Shown here piece after piece: positions 55,109 through 61,222 of a stretch of DNA of 61,222 nt. The stretch's first letter is position 1. Each line of letters begins with the position of its first letter. The notes under the pieces were generated by a model. It saw nothing but the letters and a program-made list of their open reading frames with translations, did not search any database and was not told the DNA's origin. The DNA lies in the NCBI GenBank assembly GCA_903879705.1, contig CAIRMO010000067.1, positions 1 to 61,222 on the forward strand. Direction: 5' to 3'. This DNA comes from an uncultured Candidatus Competibacteraceae bacterium (lineage in GTDB: Bacteria; Pseudomonadota; Gammaproteobacteria; Competibacterales; Competibacteraceae). A program made the translations under genes and the position numbers.

Positions 55109-58100
55109 TCAGTCGTCGTCTTTGCCGCCGGTAATGGCCTTGGTCTCGGCCAGTAAATCGCCGAACTTGCCGTAGTTCACCTTCACGCCGTCATCGAGAT
55201 CGAGGCTGATTTTCTGGTCGGCGGCGTGTTTCAGCTTTTCCTCGAAGACCGCGAGTTCGGCCTGCTGCTTCTTGAGATCGTCCTGCTCTTTCTGGAGTTG
55301 CTTGCGGTGGCTGGTGCTGGTGGCTTTGACCTTGTCGCCTTCGAGTTGGTCAATGCGGGCGGCGATTCGGCCTTGGAGCGGGAGGACGTATTCGGTACGC
55401 ATCCGGGCGAGTGTGCCGACGTGGTAGCGGTGCAGGTAGACGAGGCATTGGAAGGCGCGTTGTTTGCCGCTGGAGAACAGCCAGTAGATGGGCCGCTTCT
55501 TGTAGGTTTGGAGGTGGTCTTTGTAGAAGTCGGTCAGGAAATACTTTCGCAGGTCTTTGCCGAGCGCTTCCTCGATGAATCGGAGGTTGTCGGTGAGGGG
55601 GGCTTCGCCGAAGGTGGCGCGGAGGAATTCGTGGGTGCGGTGGGTGGCGTCATCCGGGAAGCCCCAGTCGGTTTGCAGCAGGGGAATGATGCCGTCGTCG
55701 TCGGCGGGGAAGGTCGGGTATTGGCTGGGATCGAAGCCTTGATTGCCGCTGTGGGCGTAGATCAGGCCTGGCTGGTCAAGGCAGTAACGGCCCATCATGC
55801 AACCGATGGCGTAGGAGAGGAAGGCGGCGATGTCGCGGCGGGCGTCGGGGCGGGCAAGGGTGATTTGCGCTTCGGGGACTTCGGGCTGCAATTCGCCGTC
55901 GAGGCCGTAGGCGGCGATGAAGAGCCGGTTGTTTTCCGTCTCCAGCTCCTGCATCCGGCGGATGGCGGCGATGCAATGCGCCTCCCAATTCCGCCAGCTC
56001 GCCTCCAGCTTTGCGTCCTTCAACTCCGTCCGTAGCAACGGCAGGTCGCGAAAGTCCCAGCTGGTTTCAAAATCGCACTCGTCCACTTGGGAAAGCTCGA
56101 TGCACTCAGCCGCGATTTTGGTGATTTGTTCGACCGGGACTCTTTCAAAATTGACTACGGGAATGTTGTTTACGTCATCTTTCTGTGTGTTCAGCGATGG
56201 ATTGAGGACTTTCAGTAGCTTTCCAACCAACAACGTATTGAGCAGAGCAAGAATTACAGCACGAAGCTGAGCCTCGGGAAATAACATCGCGCCTTTCGAG
56301 TCAAAAACAGCGCCGTAGTCACTTAGTCGAAACGTAACCATTCCACTTGTGATTCCACCCCAGGTAATACCTGTCCGAAAATACCATTCCTCATTTGCAG
56401 CACGCCAAGGAAGGCGGCTACCAGCAGGATAATGCTGATTCTTAATGTCGTAGCCATCAGCCCGCCAATTGATCACAATTGAACGATTGCCATACCATTT
56501 TTTGAAGCCGCCCCCTTTGTTGTAGGGAAACCAAGTGTACTCTGTCATATTGCCCGAGGATCCAACTCCGAGTCTTGCGCGGTCGACCTCATGCCAGCAC
56601 CGAAGGAATCGTTCATTGTCGCCCGTCTCTACACCACGGCGTGCCTCAGAAAAATCGCCAAGTGGCTTTCCTCCATCAAAGATGCGCAGCATCTTCTCGC
56701 TCAGCCAATATGCAATGGGAGTCCCTGGAATACGTCTGAAGCTTGTCGCGCAGGAGCGATAGAACCAACCGCAATGAGGATTAGCAATAGCCTCCAAAGT
56801 TTTTGGCCCCTGAATCTCACTTCCTCTGAAATCCGATAGTCTGACAAACCCCCCAAGATAGTTTGGTTCTAAGCCATTTTTTAGAGTAAACGTGCAAATT
56901 GGAACTGTGGCCCCATCGAAACCAGAATACTCTAATTGAACCAGAGTAGTGATTGTTGTGTCGTTGATGAGCTTATCCCGCAGCTTTTCATAAGAAGAGA
57001 TGAACATCCAAACGAACGGGGACATGAATCCCATATAGCCGTTAGCAAATGCCAGATTTAGGGAGCGGACAATGAAGGCGGAAAAGAGATCTGATCTGTA
57101 ATCTGCATAGGTGTCCTGAAGAAACCGTTTCAGCGATGTGTTCATACCGCTTGCCCCCATATACGGCGGATTAGCTACGACGACGTGATACCGCTGAGTG
57201 AGCGCCTCGGCTTGTTTGAGTACGCGCAAGACTTTGAGATGCGTCTCACGCAGAAAGAGCAGACCGCCGAGATCCTTCGCCTCAATGGCGCGGCGGGCGT
57301 TGGCGATGGCCGGTTCGTCGAGGCACGGCTGGATAAGCGAGCCGAAGTTCTTCGCCTCCTCGAACTGGTGGAGCAACTTGAGCAGGGGCTGATTGAACAG
57401 GTCGCCCAGCCCGAGGGCGTGGCTGTAGTCGCGCAACTCGTTTTCCGCAAACCGCACGTCGCACAGCTCGATAATGTTTGGCCGGACCAGGTATTCCGGC
57501 TGGAAAAAGCGCCGGGACTTTTCCCGCGCCTTGAAGACCAGGGCCAGCCCGGCAAGCTGCGCGGCGCGGGGGCAAATCTCCAGCCCGTGCAGATTGTGCC
57601 GCAGGATGAGGCCGGGAATCTCGGTCGGCGCGTAGCCTTCCTCCTGGTAGATCAGGGTGAGCAGGTCGAAGGCGTAGGTGAGCATATGCCCGCTGCCCAC
57701 TGCGGGATCGCACAGGCGGATGTCCTCGGGCCGGGTGATCTTGAGAAAGTCGGTCTCGGCTTCGCCCTCGATGTAGTAGGGCATCTGCTCGCGCAGCCGG
57801 GAGCCGGGGCGATTCAGCAGCCAGAGCCGACCCAGCGAGTTTTCGACGAGATAGCGGACGATCCAGTGCGGGGTAAAAAGCTGGGTGACTGCGGGAATGT
57901 CTGCGGTAGGCACCGCGCTCTTGCGGGCCATGACCTGATCCTTCCGCTCGGCGATATAGAACTGATAGAGCCAGCCCAGCACCTCCACGCTTTCGCAATC
58001 TTCCGCATCCAGATTGCTGACCAGCTTGCGAATCAACGAATCGGAATGCAGCAGGTTATCGGGCAGCAGCAGTTCGGTTTCGTCGTCAATCCGCTGAAAC

Positions 58101-58597
58101 AAGAACGGCATGACCCGGTTGAGGACGTTGCATTGGGCCACGAGCAGCAGGCGGTACAACTCAGCTTCTTTATTCCCGTCCAGTTTGAGATCGATGACGG
58201 TTTCGCGTTTCAGGCCCGGCAAATCGACATGCTCGGCGTATTGCAGAATTTCCGGGGTCGGCTTGCCTTCGGGATGGCTCAATACCCGATAGCCATGATC
58301 GAGATAGTCATGCAACTCCATAAACCGGATCGCCACCAGCCGATTGAACCAGGTATACGCCAGCGCCTCCATCGTTGACTCGAAGCCGTGCCGCTGGATA
58401 CGGTCTTCAAGCGCCTTGCGCTTCTGGGCGACGACACGGGGAAACTCCCGGCCCGCGATGATCACCACATCGCCCCGTTCCACCACTGGCTCGATTTTAT
58501 TCGCCGTCAGCCCGTAATAGGCCGCCCGATCCGTCATCGCCTGGATGAAGTCCCGGCGGGCTTGCGGCGCGTAGTTTTTCAGTTGGTTGCGATTCAT
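55109..58597 (-). CDS. pglX: PglX, BREX type 1 adenine-specific DNA methyltransferase
   Basis: An 1162-aa BREX-1 methyltransferase that marks host DNA at a non-palindromic site and is needed for phage exclusion. SAM motif I is RLCDPAVGSGHMLTYAFDLL (near 290), the catalytic NPPY lies in VVVANPPYMGASG (near 478), and the C-terminal region ends with RTEYVLPLQGR and a coiled coil rich in Lys and Gln (about 1085-1135). Full family length, no frameshift seen. It has no clear ribosome site; the bases upstream of its ATG include one copy of a 15-bp direct repeat. Confidence 0.96.
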   Translation of the reverse strand: MNRNQLKNYAPQARRDFIQAMTDRAAYYGLTANKIEPVVERGDVVIIAGREFPRVVAQKRKALEDRIQRHGFESTMEALAYTWFNRLVAIRFMELHDYLDHGYRVLSHPEGKPTPEILQYAEHVDLPGLKRETVIDLKLDGNKEAELYRLLLVAQCNVLNRVMPFLFQRIDDETELLLPDNLLHSDSLIRKLVSNLDAEDCESVEVLGWLYQFYIAERKDQVMARKSAVPTADIPAVTQLFTPHWIVRYLVENSLGRLWLLNRPGSRLREQMPYYIEGEAETDFLKITRPEDIRLCDPAVGSGHMLTYAFDLLTLIYQEEGYAPTEIPGLILRHNLHGLEICPRAAQLAGLALVFKAREKSRRFFQPEYLVRPNIIELCDVRFAENELRDYSHALGLGDLFNQPLLKLLHQFEEAKNFGSLIQPCLDEPAIANARRAIEAKDLGGLLFLRETHLKVLRVLKQAEALTQRYHVVVANPPYMGASGMNTSLKRFLQDTYADYRSDLFSAFIVRSLNLAFANGYMGFMSPFVWMFISSYEKLRDKLINDTTITTLVQLEYSGFDGATVPICTFTLKNGLEPNYLGGFVRLSDFRGSEIQGPKTLEAIANPHCGWFYRSCATSFRRIPGTPIAYWLSEKMLRIFDGGKPLGDFSEARRGVETGDNERFLRCWHEVDRARLGVGSSGNMTEYTWFPYNKGGGFKKWYGNRSIVINWRADGYDIKNQHYPAGSRLPWRAANEEWYFRTGITWGGITSGMVTFRLSDYGAVFDSKGAMLFPEAQLRAVILALLNTLLVGKLLKVLNPSLNTQKDDVNNIPVVNFERVPVEQITKIAAECIELSQVDECDFETSWDFRDLPLLRTELKDAKLEASWRNWEAHCIAAIRRMQELETENNRLFIAAYGLDGELQPEVPEAQITLARPDARRDIAAFLSYAIGCMMGRYCLDQPGLIYAHSGNQGFDPSQYPTFPADDDGIIPLLQTDWGFPDDATHRTHEFLRATFGEAPLTDNLRFIEEALGKDLRKYFLTDFYKDHLQTYKKRPIYWLFSSGKQRAFQCLVYLHRYHVGTLARMRTEYVLPLQGRIAARIDQLEGDKVKATSTSHRKQLQKEQDDLKKQQAELAVFEEKLKHAADQKISLDLDDGVKVNYGKFGDLLAETKAITGGKDDD

Positions 58598-58603
58598 TGG
58601 GAA

Positions 58604-58618
58604 GGTCTGTCAGTAGGT
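58604..58618. repeat. 15-bp direct repeat, copy A
   Basis: GGTCTGTCAGTAGGT just upstream of pglX; an identical copy lies at 59077-59091. The two bracket the vapB / vapC-fragment / 84-bp repeat segment. Confidence 0.8.
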
Positions 58619-58669
58619 GGTGGTGGCGGGTTGAAGGATTATAGGTTTCCCGAATGAATTGTAAATTTT

Positions 58670-58753
58670 TCCCCTCCTTGGATAAGGAGGGGTGGCGCGA
58701 AGCGCCGGGGTGGTTCGAAGCGGCAATTCCACAACTCAGGTCGGATTCCTATA
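58670..58753. repeat. Dispersed palindromic repeat, right copy (84 bp)
   Basis: Identical to bases 58-141. It contains the CCCCTCCTTGGATAAGGAGG hairpin and the GGCGCGAAGCGCC palindrome. Its right end at TCCTATA fuses in frame with a VapC coding sequence, which it truncates. Confidence 0.9.
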
Positions 58754-58816
58754 GATAAAGATATTGGAATCCAGATAAATTTTATGTCCCTGTAAAGCTT
58801 GTCTTAACGACGCCAT
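58736..58816 (-). pseudogene. VapC (PIN) toxin truncated by a repeat
   Basis: The frame starts at ATG 58816, overlapping the end of the vapB-like gene, and reads MASLRQALQGHKIYLDSNIFIY, a PIN-domain N-terminus with the first catalytic Asp (DSN). It then runs into the 84-bp repeat (RNPT, stop). The remaining ~110 residues are missing, so the toxin is dead while its antitoxin gene remains. Confidence 0.8.
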
Positions 58817-59046
58817 GAATCCCGCTCCGCACGGATGAAATCATCAATTTGAGTCGCATTTTCAAAACAGCCCCGCGCCTGACCGATCAACTGAGTCAAT
58901 AATGGCGGATTTTCCCGCTTTTCATGCTTGATTTCATCATCATCCAGCGGCCAGAAAATGGTTTCAATCCGACGATGCTGTAAATCAGCCGGAACTGGGA
59001 TAAAAGCGGGTGCATCTTCATAAACAATACGCGCAGGATTCATCAT
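58804..59046 (-). CDS. VapB-like antitoxin (orphaned)
   Basis: 80 aa, with GGAG 5 nt before the first ATG (a second ATG follows directly). The sequence PARIVYEDAPAFIPVPADLQ and the ending IDDFIRAERDSWRR resemble antitoxins encoded just upstream of PIN toxins, including the overlap of their 3' end with the toxin start. The downstream VapC is truncated, so this gene appears orphaned. Confidence 0.75.
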   Translation of the reverse strand: MMNPARIVYEDAPAFIPVPADLQHRRIETIFWPLDDDEIKHEKRENPPLLTQLIGQARGCFENATQIDDFIRAERDSWRR

Positions 59047-59076
59047 TAAATCTCCTTTATTTCGTCCAATGAGTAG

Positions 59077-59091
59077 GGTCTGTCAGTAGGT
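59077..59091. repeat. 15-bp direct repeat, copy B
   Basis: GGTCTGTCAGTAGGT, identical to 58604-58618. It coincides with the point where the HEPN reading frame is cut. Confidence 0.8.
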
Positions 59092-59142
59092 CAGCGCTGC
59101 CAACAACTGATCGCGGGAACTGGCTAAAAGGGGTTCAATACT
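59082..59142 (-). pseudogene. HEPN-domain gene remnant
   Basis: Starting at an ATG that overlaps the nucleotidyltransferase remnant's last stop (ATGA), the frame reads MSIEPLLASSRDQLLAALTY and then stops. This resembles the N-terminus of HEPN partners of MNT nucleotidyltransferases. The rest of the domain, including the RNase motif, is absent. Confidence 0.5.
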
Positions 59143-59360
59143 CATTGCAGCCGCACTCGTTCAATTCGGTCGATAAAATCCTGTTTTTCGGGCGTCATCA
59201 TGTCCGGGGGTTAATCACGACGACATCAATTTTTTCCTCACAATGGGAAAAAAACCGGACGGCAATCGCCTGTACAGTCTCAAACGCTGGCGCGTCAGTC
59301 AGCAATAGCACGTCGATATCACCGCCACGCCGGTTCGGATCGACTCTTGTATTTTGATCA
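59143..59360 (-). pseudogene. MNT-type nucleotidyltransferase remnant, frameshifted
   Basis: Without a start codon, the minus strand encodes RVDPNRRGGDIDVLLL (the polymerase-beta-like GxxDID motif) through EEKIDVVVINPRT and a stop near 59200. Removing 2 nt there would continue into MTPEKQDFIDRIERVRLQ. So both the N-terminus (with the usual FGSR) and the frame are lost. Together with the HEPN remnant it marks a decayed MNT-HEPN toxin-antitoxin pair between brxC and pglX. No other feature is seen in the 343-bp gap 59047-59389. Confidence 0.65.
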
Positions 59361-59389
59361 TTTTAGTGGCGAGATCAATCTGAGATCAA

Positions 59390-61114
59390 TCAACGAATCT
59401 GCACCCGCTCGTTATTAGCAATCGCCTGCTCCAGCGCCATGCGGAGTACATCAAGAAAGTCATTTACTTCAGCAGACGATTCCAGATAGGCAGTCTGTAT
59501 CAGATCAGCCGGTCTAACGACGCGCTGCTTTTTAACTATAGGTTGATCTTCTTGTATTCCGTGTTCCTTCTGTGTCAGTCCGTGGCGCTCAATCCGTTCA
59601 ATAGCCGCATCAAACGCCTTGACCGCTTCTGCTTCGGCTTGAGCGATGTGGGCCAGACTGCCTTCCTGTTGAACCTGCGCCTTCAACGTCTCCAGCGGTT
59701 GCAGACAGGCAGCCCGCAAGCTGGCATCGCCCTGAGCCTGAGCCATATCCTGATTCAGCGTGGCGATGTGGGTGTCGATTTTGGTCAGCGCCTGAGTCCG
59801 CCGTCCCGACAGCAAAGCCGTATTCACCGCATCGACCGTGCTGATCAGCGCCTCGGCTTCCTTGATCAGTCCATAAGGACTTTTCGCCGACAAAATGTCC
59901 TGCATCCGCCGGAGCGCCGGCCCGGCCCGGTCATCTCGTTCCAGTTCCAGCCGGTTGAGTTGGAAAGCGCTGTGGGCCTTGCGCAGTTTCTCCCACGTCG
60001 GTTTCTGCGAATCGTAAAAATGCTTCAGGTCGTGGTACGAGTCGCCTAGGTCGCGCAGCGCGTTCTTGAGGGTGTTAAACCGCTCAATGAACGGGCGGCT
60101 GTCCTGGTCAGCCAGCAGCGGACTGATCAGCGTCAGCCCTTGGCTGATGTCGTCCTTGCCCGGATAGCTGCCGGTGTCGGCCAACGGCTGATAACCTTGC
60201 AGGGCAATCTGCCAGTCCCGCAGCTTGGTTTGCAGGAAAGTCATCAAGCCGTCTTCGCCGTCCGGCCCCATTCCCGCGAACAGGTCTCTGCCGAGACTGC
60301 GAGCATTTTGGATCGCCTTGGGATCCGCCGTTTCCTTCTTGCGAACGACAATCTTGCGGCGTTTGGCCGGCGTGGTGATGGCGTCATACACCTTGTCGAT
60401 GGGCAACAAAGTGGCATCCATCATCAGGTTGATCTCGCTCAACACGATCAGCCGGGCCACCAGCAACAGCACTTCCTCTTCCGGCCAGCCGTAGGGACGC
60501 AGCGCATACCGCTTTTCCAGCAGGTCGTGCAAAACCACTGGCTGGCTTTTCAGCGAACAGAGTTGGAGATAGCCACGCAGGTCATCGAGGGCTTCCGGGT
60601 TGTTCTCCCCGGTCTGAAACAGCAGGCTCTCTTTGGCAATGTCATTACTGCGGAGAACCGCTTGCACTTCCTTCAGCGGATCAGCAGAAAGACGCTTGAG
60701 GAAGCTCATTTTGCTGAAGGTGTTGTGGATGAGGTACTCCATCGCCTCGGTCAGCGCCGCCAGTGGCGTTGTCGCCTTGAGCTTGAGTGCTTGCCCGGCC
60801 ACGAACGTGTCAGCGGCGGCCAGCATTTCCCCCAACAGGATGGTCAGGCGGTTCCGGCGCTGGCGGTTGTCCTCAGCAGCGTCCCGCAGGATGCGTTGGG
60901 TTGACTCATTCAGCGTGCCGTCGTTTTTGCGGGAGACGTATTTTTCGGTCTGGAGATAGGCGCGCAGTTCCCGGCCCAGCCGCTCGTCATTGCCGAGGCG
61001 AATCAGCACCTGACCGCCCTCCGCGCCGCTGGCGAGGATCGCCTTGCCCTTGTCGATCCACTCGTAATCGTCCGCCAGGGGGGCAGCAATTCCCGGTCTC
61101 TTGAAAAGTTCATT
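59390..61114 (-). pseudogene. brxC: BrxC, C-terminal part (5' truncated)
   Basis: The open frame from 61114 to 59390 encodes about 574 residues of a BREX P-loop protein BrxC. A GTG at 61009 is only an internal candidate start, because homologous-looking sequence (ADDYEWIDKGKAILASG) continues upstream. BrxC proteins are usually about 1,100-1,250 aa with Walker A near the N-terminus; neither Walker motif is in this part. The frame meets TGA at 61115-61117, where the DNA becomes AT-rich. The remaining region is helical with long coiled segments (about 330-480). Downstream gene order (pglX, pglZ, brxL) supports the call. An intact N-terminal half may lie beyond the break. Confidence 0.85.
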
Positions 61115-61222
61115 TCAAACAAGGTATTATGAAAAGTAGTTTTCTGACCTTGAGTTAAGGTTTTAGCGTTTTGGCTCTATACATGACAAAAATTGTAACT
61201 CATTGATTTTAGGTTAAGCCGC
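61100..61222. other. AT-rich sequence breaking brxC, possible insertion-element end
   Basis: From about 61100 to the end the sequence becomes AT-rich and non-BrxC, with stops in all useful frames. It could be the terminal region of an insertion sequence or a recombination junction. I see only one edge, no transposase and no paired inverted repeat, so its identity is open. Confidence 0.5.

Noticed and set aside
57185-58378. 397-aa plus-strand ORF inside pglX
   Set aside because: Antisense shadow; pglX shows the methyltransferase motifs on the minus strand.
48677-61222. Second copy of the tRNA-Val 3' end as an attachment site
   Set aside because: I found no copy of the tRNA 3' end or integrase gene within the window, so no att site is annotated.

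Overview
The window reads as chromosomal DNA of a GC-rich gammaproteobacterium. The supporting clusters are the type IV pilus operon pilMNOPQ, the yibN-grxC-secB-gpsA cluster, hslVU next to ubiE-ubiB, and dapB-carA-carB-greA with tRNA genes between. Gene content and the dispersed GC-rich repeats fit environmental lineages such as Competibacteraceae, but that placement is inference. Both ends lie in repeat-like or foreign sequence (an 84-bp dispersed repeat on the left, an AT-rich block breaking brxC on the right), so the window may be a whole assembly contig.

Layout. 1-10.6 kb: two very large minus-strand exported proteins, a 1522-aa SBBP/CARDB/Cys-repeat protein and an ~1830-aa lipoprotein of stacked Ig-like domains. 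10.7-16.1 kb: pilQ, P, O, N and M on the minus strand, with a MITE-like palindromic element at the 3' end of pilQ. 16.3-18.4 kb: four small conserved proteins of unknown function (including DUF1289 and DUF2889). 18.4-21.3 kb: DUF2892-yibN-grxC-secB-gpsA, preceded by a second MITE copy and a truncated ArsR-type regulator. 21.5-24.4 kb: gpmA, a CtpA-type S41 protease and a DJ-1/PfpI protein. 24.5-27.9 kb: a REC-GGDEF diguanylate cyclase coupled to a hybrid sensor kinase. 28-34.4 kb: ubiB, ubiE, DUF971, hslU, hslV, rimO. 34.5-37.8 kb: a second hybrid kinase coupled to a REC-HD-GYP phosphodiesterase. 38-48.7 kb: rpmE2, gltA, a D,D-carboxypeptidase, trmB, an H-NS-type protein, tRNA-Gly, dapB, carA, carB, greA, tRNA-Val.

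48.8 kb to the end is an accessory defence island, all on the minus strand, starting just past tRNA-Val. It is a type 1 BREX operon in the canonical order brxC-pglX-pglZ-brxL. The operon carries toxin-antitoxin-like cargo: a complete AF2212-type antitoxin/PIN pair and a Phd-type antitoxin overlapping a DUF29 gene lie between pglX and pglZ; debris of a MNT-HEPN pair and of a VapBC pair lies between brxC and pglX. The VapC remnant is cut after about 22 residues by the 84-bp repeat that also occurs at the left end. brxC lacks its ATPase-bearing N-terminal part, because its frame is broken near 61,100 by AT-rich sequence. brxA and brxB are not in view.

The most novel-looking items are the Phd-type antitoxin with three tandem toxin-binding-like tails overlapping a DUF29 gene, the layered toxin-antitoxin debris inside BREX, and repeat sequence forming codons at the N-terminus of brxL. 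The two two-component/c-di-GMP cassettes are built alike, one ending in a synthase and one in a hydrolase.
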